DNA from: Lateolabrax maculatus
Taxonomy: Eukaryota > Chordata > Actinopteri > Acropomatiformes > Lateolabracidae
Direction: 5' to 3'
Length of the DNA stretch: 64,000 bases
Assembly: GCA_031216445.1 (NCBI GenBank)
Contig: CM062208.1
Location: 4,554,001-4,618,000, forward strand
Part shown: piece by piece, positions 39,424-51,600 of the stretch
How positions within the stretch are numbered: the first letter of the stretch is position 1
How the letters are laid out: each line of letters starts with the position of its first letter
Notes under the pieces: generated by a model
Database searches by the model: none
The model's input: only the letters and a program-made list of their open reading frames with translations
What the model was told of the DNA's origin: nothing
Translations under genes and position numbers: made by a program

Positions 39424-40470
39424 GAAGCAGAGCTACAACATGCTCTGACACACAGCTGAAGGAATGATGTATGTTTGAGGAGCCAGACAGCTCCACGTTC
39501 AGCGGCTCGAGCTCGGAGCAAACCGAACGACTGTCCACATGAAAGAACTGTAATATATGGAGATTTAATGAGCGCGGTACCAATGAGACGTTCCTAAAGA
39601 GGGGCAGGGAGCCCAAGTAAAGCAAGTCAATTCCAATAAAGGCTGTATTTCCAGACCCCAAACTCCCCAGGACTGTGAGACACACCAGTGACAGCTTCCA
39701 GCTCAGTTTGCTAAGGCCTGTGGTAAATTCCCCAGCCAGGAAGAAAATCCTATTTAATTTTACAAGATCTTCTGGCCTCTAAAAATCCTCCTTGGTTCGC
39801 TGGTGGGAGAGCGGGGAGAGGCGGCAGGGCAGAGCGTCTGCCACGCTCTGGTGGAAAACTTTACATTAATAAAACAACAATATGAAATGAAAGATGCGGG
39901 AAACTCAACTCAAATACACACATGGCATCGCAGGAGTCATTTTATTTATATTCATCGTTTGTTTTTATGCAGATTTTTAATTTCTGTCTGACAAACCTGT
40001 TTTTGTCATAAATAAATCAGACAAAAGGGGGAAGAGACTTTTTTTCTGTGTTTCCTTCTGAGATGACAGGGTCTTGTTTTGCCAAGGGAGAGGGGATGTA
40101 TCTGTGGCATGCTCAGCCTTTAATCAAATATTCTCTCCCGCACAGCAAAGCATCAAAACAAAACTGACTCCCTGTAAACATGTTGTACTGTATAAAAGAA
40201 GTGGACGTAGCCATCGTGACGTCACCCACTGGTTTGTGCACTCGTTTTGAAGCCTCGCGTTTGGCGTTTTGGCAGTCGCCATCTTGTTTTTTTGCAGCCA
40301 GTGGAGTCGCCCCCTGCTGGCCGTCAGAGAGAATTCAGGTTTAAGGCGCTTCAGCATTGGCTTCACTTTTCAGATCCGGAGTTTGCCGTTTGGTTTTACA
40401 TCATTGAACATTCTGCTTTTAAATATGCTCACCATGTAGGAAAAACACTGCTGATACACACACTACTGAG

Positions 40471-40515
<45 letters not shown>

Positions 40516-43500
40516 CCCAACTAAACTCAACTCAACTTGTTACACAACTGTGTTCACAGACATGTCGCTATGTAGCTGCTGTTCAGGTGTTGCTGAAAAT
40601 AGTCCCAAACAAATGTACTATTTATTCCTGTTTGAGTAACTTTTGCTATAAACTACGGTGGTCAGCTTCTTTTTTTTTTTTTTATGTAAAGTCAGTAAAG
40701 TCAATGTATGTACAGCGGTCACCCGGACCATTGCAGACTTGGGCAAATGACGAAAAATGTTTAAATTCAGGATCATTGGAATTTCAACCATCAACACTAA
40801 ATATCAGCACAACAAAAAAAATCTGTCTACTGGCAGCTTTTATACAAAAACAGCAGCGTCAGCTTTCAGAAGCCCTTACTGCAAATCTAAATGTAATGAG
40901 GTAGGCTCTGGGTTATTTGCCACATTATCACTTCATCACACACAGTAACAGCCTGTATCTGCATCAGCATCTACAAAAACCAGAAGCAACCAGTGCAGAC
41001 GCAGGTAAACTTCACACACTTTTCTCATCATCATCATCTTACTTCCTCATTTCTGTCATAATACCTGAAAAGATTATATTGAGCCATAAAAGGAACCTTA
41101 TAAAACTTCCACAGTCAACCACTACAGCAGCAGGTATATGTGCAGCATCGCAAATTTTCTTTCCATCTCGACCTCGTTTTTTCACATTTCCGTCATTAGA
41201 CCCGAATGTTGAGACTTATCCTATTTGCAGGCAGCCTCTGGCTCTGCTGCTCGGTCAGTGGGATGATGAATACATTTCAATCTCCTCTCTCTGGCTCTGA
41301 CATCAGGGACTAGTACTGTGGGCCAGGATATCAGTCTTATTGCTTATCCAGAGAGATCCATCATATACAAGCCTTCCTCCAGCACATGCACATTTGAATC
41401 ACTTTCGCTTCACTTCATGGATGCAAATGATGGGAGTAACTGCTTTTTCCGTGTTGCCAAGAAGAAGACAGGAGCACCTCTCGTAGCAGTTATGAGAAAT
41501 CTAAAAAACGAAAAAGGCTGGAATATCTTTGGTTGAGTCCAAAATCCTGTTACGTACGACTCTAAGATGAGAAATGGCATAAAAATGAGAACAATCCAAC
41601 TAGGTCAAAATGTTTATGCATGGTCTGACACTTGAGATTTATCCAGGAAAATAGTTTTGTTGTGCAGTTGGAGCAGCAGCACAAGTGGGGGCTCGCTCAT
41701 GCATATGCAGATGACTGTGCATGTGCATATTATATAGCTGTGCATTCATTTAAAGGATTTCTGCTATTTTCAGACCAAAGTGGCCGAAAGCTGTTCTTTT
41801 ATGCTGGTGTGCACATCTCTACATTTGGCATTCTTTCATGCTTATGAAAAAATACAATTACTCAGCATTATCTCTGCAGTTTCATGTCATGGCTGAAAAG
41901 CATCTGAAACAGCATTTAGACCACCATGGGACATTAAACTCCCCACTGAAACCCAAAAGAATGAAATCATTTTGGTTTAGCAGCAGAGTCAGTAGACAAA
42001 CTCTTGGATACATTTCTGCATTTGGACGGGGAGTAAAATGGCAAGGAGCATAAATAAAATGTGCAAAGACAATTAAATATAATGTTTTACACAGTTTTCT
42101 GTGTCGGTGTCCAGAGAGGAACCTCTGTTCTAGACGACACTGGCTGGATGTCGGCACAGGCATTCACTCCTGTCCCTGCATCTGTGTGAGGAACGTACCT
42201 GTATCTCTTGTTGTCCACAGGCACGATGTCCATGGCGATGTAATACTGCTGATGAGGGTCCAGACCGGCTATCTTTACTCGCATGGCAGGAAACATCCTC
42301 CTGAAGAGGAGAAAGCAACGCATGATGATAAATCTGATGGAGTAATACTCGTTTCTGCCCCTTTCCTTCTGATATGTAAATTAAGAAAGGAGATTAATAA
42401 CATTTTAAAATAACTCTCAAAAAGTAACCAGTGAGCTAAAAATCCCTGATACAGGTGAAACATGACCACCATTTAAACCATCCGGGGACACTGAAACCAG
42501 ACTGGTGAACCTTAGTGTCAGCAGCTGTCACAGCAGATTGACCCACAGTACATATTCAGAGGTGAATAAACTCTGATACTTAACTGTATTTAATTAAATT
42601 AGGAAAAAACATCTACAGACAACTGAAATTGCATAAAAATTCAGATTTCATGTTGATTTTCTGCAGCTTTGGTCAAGGATCCTGAGGTACATATAAACTG
42701 AAACTAGATTATTTTATTTAAGCCAGTGCTCTCAGTCTCGTCACAATAAGAGTTTTGATAATAAAAAAAAAACAAAAATACTAAGAAATACCCTGGAAAA
42801 GGAAAACACAATGAAAACAAATAGTTCCAACTAATAAACGTGTACGGTATTCCAGTGGGTTCACACCCACTATTTACAAATAGCAGAGCGATCCTGATTT
42901 TTATTAAGATTTAATACTGTTGATTCTTGTAAATGTTTGTGCAGCGCTGAGTGAACCCATTAAACAGCAAGCAGCAGCATGTTTACACAGTTTATCAAAG
43001 GGGTTCTGCCTAAAAAATATAATGTAGAAATATTGAAAACATTGTGGAAATGTGATTCTGTATCAGTGGCCTTTTAAAGATGCATTTTCAAAGATTCACA
43101 CATTTGTTTTGCAGGCGTTTCACAGTAACTGGTCCTGATTGGCTCCTTAAGTCTCCTCAGCTTGTTTACCACCTTTCTCACAGCTAAATATTTCTTAGGA
43201 CATATAGTATTTCATAAAATATCATTTATTTTTAAAAGGTTCTGGAACATCATTATCCTGAATCTGAGCCTTTATCAAATCTTCATCATCTAAAAAATAT
43301 AATAATTATAGTAATAGTTAATTTGCTCTTTTCAAGTGAAAAATCTCCACAGTATTTGTAACCAGCTCCTGTTTTGTTTTTATATTCATAATTTTATTAG
43401 AGAAAAATACATTATTCCATATTTTCATGCCACTGTGACCTCTGACCTTTGCACTCCAGGGATTTAGGTGTTATTCTACAGTTGTAATATTTATTTTATC

Positions 43501-44975
43501 ACAGTGCATTACAATAGTAAAACTCGAATTGTTATTTATGTACAAATACATGTATTTTTATGCTTGAATTATTTTTAGCAACCAGCTCCACCCATCTCGA
43601 AGCTGCAGCCTAAAGCTCCAGACTTAAACTCCTGCAAACCCCATGAAAATTACAGTCTGAAGGAGGAAAAGCCGGCACCTATATTAACGGTCTGTATGTG
43701 GACAGGGAGACATTTCAACTTAATTCCTCGTTTTGCACTTCAAACGCTGCATTTTTCGCTTTTCATTTAAAGGTCGTAAATCCGGGCCTGCCTAATGAGA
43801 AAAGAGGGCTGTTTTCTTGCTTCCCTTCTCTTCGGGATTTATGGGCTTATTATGAGCAGGCCGTGAAATACGCGCGGCGACGGTCGTGTCCGCCTTCACT
43901 CTGCTTCAGCCTAAAAATGATTGTTGCCCTATTTATGAGCTGATTACCAATTTAAACCCAATTCATAAAAACGGCCAAGTGCAGTCTATAACGAGCAGAG
44001 GAGCGTTAGTTTCAGTCTGAAGTCAGAACGGAGACGAAGAGCTGAAAAACATATTTGGTCTCATTTGACGCTGAGCAGGAAAAAATAAATAAGTAAAATT
44101 CTGGTTTCAAAAGTTTAGAACCGTCAAAATATGTTTAATAAGCTGGACTAATATATATATATATATATATATACACTACAGCTATTTTATACACTATAAA
44201 CAAATAAAACTCTCCTGTTAAACAGAATTATATACAATTAAATGATTCGGATAGACGAGTTTTTAGTCTGAAAAAGGTCTCAGATAAACAAACTCTTCCT
44301 TGATAAGACTGACGTGCTGATTTACTATCACATATTCATTTTTTAACCATTTTGCAAGAATAAAATCCCACACATCAGACGCGTTATTAGCCTGAACTGA
44401 ACCATTTTGGGGGAAAAGTCGATTGGAAAAACACGAAATAAAGTTAAGCATTAAACTAAATTTTCCTCGATATTAACTACAAATTAAACACAGATGACAT
44501 CATTAATTCAGTGCTTTTTCAATTTTGTCATGAAAATATCACAGTCTAAGAAACTTTTGATCCAATAAACGTGTCTTGGAAATGTACAGAATGATCTCAC
44601 CTCACTGAAAGTGTTTATTCACTTAATTTAAGAACCAATACTCAACACCAGCAAAGAAAATCTTGTAACGGGGCGTTTTTTGAAGCGGTATTAAACCGGG
44701 GGGGGGTGTTAGTGGAAATGTGCGGCGCTCCGGGCGCGGAGAGCGGTGCAGACTGCGGGGAAAGGTCCTTCCTGCAGCATCCGTGGGTCAACTTCTGCGC
44801 TTGCTCTGGGTTTGAACTGTTGGCCCGAGAGAGCGAGGAGGAAAAACCCGGAACATGTTACAGAGATTAATTAGAACCAGCTCCGACATCAGGAATAACC
44901 TGCCGCGTCACGAAGGCCTGAACACAGCGGAGCGACCTGCATGTGCAACACATTAACACCCTCCAAGCAGAGCTG

Positions 44976-45026
<51 letters not shown>

Positions 45027-45334
45027 CAGCTCTAAATTAACTGTATGTTTCTATATATTTTACGCAATTGTGTGTGTTTGTGGGTTAGTGCGTCTGCAGA
45101 CTTTTAGGTGTAAAAACCTGTTGAGTTTGAATAGTCATAGTCTGACCTCATAATGGAAAAGATAAAGAACTCACGTGGCTGTTTGTCCTCGTCAAATAAT
45201 CAAAGAATACTTTCTCTTTTTTTTTTTTTTTTTTTTGCATAAAAGTTCAAAAAAATCGCCTTTTACGCACAGTTGGCTCAGTCTGTCTGGGCAATGGGTC
45301 CGCCACAGCTGCACGTAGACCTACTGGGCTAGGG

Positions 45335-45392
<58 letters not shown>

Positions 45393-48200
45393 GGCCTACC
45401 TGCCCGCCTTGGTGATAATCATCTCCGTGCCGATGTCATGGAAGCGCTTCCACAGGTCCGCGCACTGCAGCTCCACCTGGATCTCCTCCATGGAGGCCGG
45501 GGGCGACGGCTCGCAGGGGCCGGGGGCCAGGTCGTCAGGTGAGCCGAAGGAGCACGGCGTCCTTTCGGCCAAACCCTCTCCGTCCGAGCCGGGACTCGCC
45601 TCCGAGTCTGAGGGGGAAATGAGGAAGATGATGAGAAGGCAGCTCTGAAACAGTGGAATTAATATGCTTAGGCTTTACGCAGGAAACTTGGCACGGTGAG
45701 AAAGTACAGCGGTTCTCTCTGCTGACTCCAAATCACCTGCCGTCTGCAGCTTGGAGAGAAGCGGCCGAGTTTGGCTCGCTGGCTCAACTCTGTCATGGAG
45801 TTCTGGGTTGATGTCAAAAGCAGAGTAAATGCTGCGTAAACTCCTTTGAAATGCCATGTAGAAAATATTAAATTTTAAATTGGGCCACACAATGAAGAAT
45901 TCCGATGGGAGGCGTTCTGCAAATGAAGTTTCCCCTCAAGTGCTCCTTCTGGACCAAATTTAACAGACTGACCATTCAGAGTCATCAACACCGTCACAAT
46001 GTTAGAGCAGATAAAAAAAAAAAAAAAAAAAACGTTCCCTCCATCCTGAAACGAATCCAGACCTACAGGAAAGGTTTCCATCCGTCTGAGCCTCTAACTC
46101 CCAGACACCAACCAGGGTGACCTCAGCCCCCTTTACATTTGGCTTATTCGCTTTATTTTAAACCAATAGTCTAACTTCCCAGGCCGCAGCAGGGTGGACA
46201 AAATAACAGGAACACCTGACAATCATATATCATCTAAAACCCTGCATGACCTTTGTGAAGAGCATAAGAAGGTTTTCCTTTTATTTGCTCCAGCACATAT
46301 ATTATCACTGTAATCTTCACTGCATTATTTAACCTCAAAAACCCTAAACTGAACTGCTTCTTTATAGTGAAACAGGAAATTACAAATTACACCAGATTCT
46401 AAATCCAAGCCGCCTTTTGCCAATTAATAATAAAAACACTTTCAAACATCACTTCCACTTAAAGAGAAATGCAGAATTTCTCAACAAAAATCCTTCTACT
46501 TGACTCTGACCTTTAAATGTTACTTAACACATGTGCGATGTTATTTCAAAATAAAATGGAAACCTTTTGAGGTTAAATATCAAAATGCATCATAGTTTTT
46601 CCAGCTGGGATGTCAAATCTTTAATGCTCAACACCTCAAAAAACCTGCACTCTACCCAGATAAAACTCTCATAAGATCACCACATGCTATCTCTTATTTC
46701 ACTTTTCTCAGAAATAGTTTATAGCTAAATATCTCCTTCACCCCGCTCCAGCACCACCACCGCCCCCCACCAAACAGTAAAAAAGAATCTAATAATGTAT
46801 TATTTATTGAGGGCCCTGACACGAGGAGGTTGACTTGGCAGACTAAGGGCACACAAATATGGTTATGCAAATGCAGAGCTGCTGAGAGACTGGACAGCGT
46901 CCCAGGCAAAACCGCCACAGCGCAGGCCGAGCCAACCCCGCTGGAAACAAGAGCCCGGAGAGGAGAGATGGAGATAGGAAGAGCAGAGGGAGGAGGGGGG
47001 GGGGGGGCGGAGAGAAGGGGTGGAGGGCTGTAATGACCACAGAGAGACGGAGACAGACTTTCCATCATCTTCTTGGGAGATCCTTCCAGTGTCACTGCAG
47101 CCAGTGAGGACTGTCACACATGATTACTCTCCCCGAATTCTCTTTTTAACTGTTCACACACGTGCAGATACACACTCGGCCAGTCTGTCAGCTGCCCCAT
47201 CACTCTCCATAAAAAACACTTACTACACACACTGGTAGTGTTGAGGGAAGAGGACGGGACGGACGGCTCAAATCCCAACAAAAAAAAACAGCTGTGCTAA
47301 TGTGCACTAATGCCTTCAGATGAGGCCAATAAGATTAGATCTTGCAAAAGCATTTAATTTGAGTATCTAATAGAGGGAGACTGGGGATATCTGATTGTTC
47401 TGGCAATTTTACCAATTAATTTATATACTGCATTCAGACAGCATGTACTGTGTATGAACAGTATCTATTTAACAGAGTTGGGATGATACGGAACCCTGTG
47501 TTACATCCCTGTTTTGGTCATTTGTTTCTATATTCCTGAGTTTTACAGAACATTTTATGTTTCTATAAATTGTTCTACATGTACGTTTTTGCAGATGTAC
47601 CATTGTCAGTCTGAATAACACCGTCCTATTTGACTCCCAACAAAACCTTAGAGCTGTTAATTGGACGTAGGCTGCTGTATAATTTCATCACTATCAGGCT
47701 TTAATCAAATATCAACAAGTCAGTGTGATGGAAAAATGTTTGGCTCTGATCTCTTTTTTTCTCTCATTAAGTGTTATAAATGTGTGAATAATCTGTTATT
47801 TAAAAGGCCTAAAATTGGTCTCCTCTATCTAAGACAATAAATCTAAAAGAATGTCATTAGTGTGGAGATTTGGGGTCTTATAATAATCTAAATGCAGTTT
47901 TATTCGACACTGCAAAAAAAATGTGAAACGTCTGGCATCCAAACTGAAATCTGTTTGAATATTTGCAACAAACACAGTCTGAAAGCCACACTGAGCAACC
48001 TCATATCTACTGTAGGCATCTAAAACTGGATGTTAGTGTGTGAAGCGGAGGCGTTCAGAGGACACAGACGCATTCCCGAGAGCAAAAGTGGCCCGTCTAA
48101 ATGAGATAATTTGGGAGGAACGCCTCCGAGATGCAGAGGAGGGAAACGCTGGCCTGCCGACTCCGCCCGCACGCCCTGTCCTCCGCCACCCACACACCCA

Positions 48201-48233
<33 letters not shown>

Positions 48234-48550
48234 CAGGTAGCTGCTACATGTGTTTTTGTATATGATCACAGAGTCAAACATCAGGCCTGAAGTCAGTTTC
48301 TCCAAACTTCAAAAACTGAGAATAAAATTGTCAAAAAATAGAAAAACATGGAACATACGACAATATTTTGAGTCCAGGATCACACAGCATCACGTTTATG
48401 TGAAGGTTTTCTTTTTTAGTTTTTAAGTTGCAGCTTCAGTTAATTCATTTTTTATTTTTTTTAAACTGAATGAATAAAAACTGACATTTATTGATGAACA
48501 AAAATGTCCCCACTCAGCAGAACGCTGCCCTGACATCTGCTGTGGTTAGC

Positions 48551-48602
<52 letters not shown>

Positions 48603-48605
48603 GAC

Positions 48606-48646
<41 letters not shown>

Positions 48647-51600
48647 CCTGTGTCTTGCGGTCAAGGGTTCCCAATCAGCTCATGCCAGGCCTCATTAAAA
48701 CGAGGCTAACATCCATAGTAGGCCACTGTTTAGAATCAAGTCAGTGCTGTACATCACATCGTCCTCTGTGTCACAGCTCACATGCAGCCACACTCGCATC
48801 AGCCTCAGACAGCTGGAGAAGTTTGCTTAAAGAATGAAATTACTGAGCATATACATTAAATTAAAATATTACAGAAAGTGGAAATGCTTTTAATGAAGCT
48901 ATAAAGTGGATTTTAATTGGAAAGTAGAAATGTATTAAATTTTGTTTATTGGTGTAGTGGTGCAGCTCTGATGGAGAGCTTTTAGAAATTAAATGTGTTT
49001 TATTAAGTTGTAAGCAAATATACATTTTACATTTATAGGTTAATAGTTCTTTATTTTTAAATTGCACGCCTCTTGTGAGGAGATGGTTTTAATGATGGAG
49101 AAGCAGAGTTTTAAACTGGGAGCTGCAGATACAATACATGTGGGACATGGGAGTTATCTTTACCATTAGTCTGACATGCAGTTGTAATCATTTTTGTTTT
49201 TTTGCGGTAGTAGATAGAAATTCTACATCCAATTTACAATATTTAATTTTCTTTTAAGATGTCTCCAACAAAGAGGATTAATCTCTTAAACTTGACTGTA
49301 TTTCCATCTTTCCAAACATTTTTCTACAGCCAGGCATCGCTCAAACCTACGCAATTTTATTTTAAGGGCAAAAAGTTTCCAAATATGTCAGGCTGAAATT
49401 TGGAAACTTGTATAAAATTATCTCTCGGCATCCGCAATGTTTCCATTTGATGTTGTGGTGCAGGACTTTTTTTAAAAAGTATCCCATCTTGGATTTGAAT
49501 ATTTGAATAAGTTTAAGCACCACAAACATTCATTGAACCCTTACAAGCAGATACAGAATGTGCAGTATGCAGTTTGTGATATTCTCATATAGTGTGGAAA
49601 TATGTTTTTTTTTTTTTTTTTTTACGTACTTTATAAATTAATTTATAAAAATGTTAACTTCAGGGGGGGAATAAAAAATTTAACAGGTTAACAAATGAGA
49701 CTCTAATACTTATTATATGGCTACTACTCCTGCTATTCATTTATAGTGAAATGGGCCTTTATGAACTTGATGCATTTAATGAAGTTGCAGCAGATTTCTG
49801 AAGTGGACAGAAGCAATGTGTCAACCATGAAATCACCAAGTAACCCAATCCACACAGTGAGAGCACCGGTCTCCTCACTGAGGTGAAAACTTCAGCCTGA
49901 CTCATATACGTCTCCGTTATCAGCCTGCATGCTTAAAGTAGACTGAGAAATGACTCTTTAGAGAAACACTGAATGGAAGGAGCAGCGTTTGTATCATTTT
50001 AGTGTTAGTATTAGTATATTATATTATATGGTAATCTTGATAGATTTGAATTAACAGATACCTATTGAGACGTCAGGTGTTTGTAGTGGATTGGTTCTGT
50101 GCGTAATCTGTGCGTAATCTGTGCGTAAACGCGTAACGTGTCACCTTGTAAATCCAATATTGGGTTTTGATAAACGGCATAAATAGTAAGTTATAGGCTA
50201 CTACATGTAGTTCAACTATTTAATGATTTTCTTAAAGGGTAAACATTATGGAGATGTGGTTGTAGTAGTTTTGTGAGGTCTGACAAAACTACTTTTTCTG
50301 TGCTAACTGAACTGTTCAGCTCTTACAGGCAGGCTGTTAAATGCGAGCCTGGTTCAGAGCCTGTGCGTTTCTCAGTCCTGTCCTTGTCTTCGAGGCTAAT
50401 AAACGTGTTATACGACCAACCAGCTTCCAGCCTCGCCTGGAGTTGAGTAAAAATAAAATCACTCCGTTAAGGATTCCTCTCAACCACATAATCTGACCAC
50501 AGAGACTCGCTGTTCTTGGTCACCGCCGCGCCAAAGCGGAGGCTTTAGGACCCGAGCAAGACCCGCTGAACCTGCCAGGAACCCGCCTGCTAATGAGTGG
50601 GACCGGGGGGGGGAACTGGGTAATTCATTCAGCCACAAATCCTAAAACTTCCCGGAACAAAACCTGGGAGAAAATTAACAGAAACGTGTTTCTGCCCCAC
50701 GGAACCAAAGGAGATTAGAAAAATGACTGCAGTGTTATTTAATGATGTCTAGGCTTTATTTTTGTTGATCATCGTTGCCCTTTTAAAAACACACACAAAC
50801 AAGCTGTTTGCCATCGGCAACACTGCAACCAACGTTTAATTTCACCTCCTTTGCCTCATTTAACTACACTGCAGACACTTCTACACGTTTATATCAGCAA
50901 CAACAACAACCCCCCACCTCAAATCCTCCTCCTAGTGATTCACTTCTCCTTTCCCACTTTTTAAAGTTTTGTTTTTCAGTCACTAGCAGTTTGAGATCAG
51001 ACAGGAGCCGTGCGTAAAGACGCTGCGCCCCGGAGGTCAGACTGCAGCAGGCGGCGGGACCGAGCGTCGGCCTGAGACTGTCAGAGCAGCACACAGAGGT
51101 AAGCTTCACGTCTGCCTGGCCCTACTGTCCCCATAATGAGATAATATGACATTTCAAGCCAAATTAAAATATTCAATAATTAAGAACGGTCGACAATTTG
51201 CAAGAAGACGACTAAACCTTGTCTTTAAACATGGTTTCACCTGAATTACCCAGAATTTTCAAACTAAATCAGTTGTTTGCGGTGGACGCGCAGCTCAGTC
51301 TCCGTCAGTTTGAACGTGTGTCACTTCAGGTCTGATTCTGTTGCTCCTCAGCAGCGCTGCAGGTTTTTCTCTCCGTACGTTCATCTTTAAACACTGAAAT
51401 CTAACAAGTTTAATATAAAAGAGCCAGCAGCCATGTTCCATTACACCTGTAGTTAATTAATTCACAAAGTAGAGCAATACTACAAAAAAATCACTGAACG
51501 TCTAAATTGATGCAAATCCGCCGAGAACAAAAGAAAATACCAAGAATAAAATAAACGAGTTGCTTTAATAAAAATTGTAGTTGTTGCAAAAAAATTCCGT

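Larger units (their letters stand above)
34568..42198 (-). other. tbx15: tbx15 intron 3 (7631 bp, longest)
   Basis: It holds most of the repeat load: a purine-rich tract (35130-35520), interspersed fish repeats (36020-36090, 37143-37290 and 40190-40395), a degenerate tandem satellite (38240-39300), CA/TG runs, and CNE-like blocks at 37530-37760 and 39430-39870. Two adjacent unrecognised plus-strand frames (40917-41300 and 41318-41536) have no family I know. Confidence 0.9.
42301..45399 (-). other. tbx15: tbx15 intron 2 (3099 bp)
   Basis: It carries two CA tracts in transcript sense (45336-45390, next to the donor, and 44978-45025), a TA run near 44150-44172, and two high-complexity blocks (43600-43990 and 44640-44960) that look like regulatory elements. 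No exon-like frame is present. Confidence 0.9.

Noticed and set aside
40917..41536. Two consecutive plus-strand frames (127 and 72 codons) in tbx15 intron 3
   Set aside because: No family similarity that I recognise, no clear splice sites joining them, and antisense to the gene. A decayed element is possible but unsupported.
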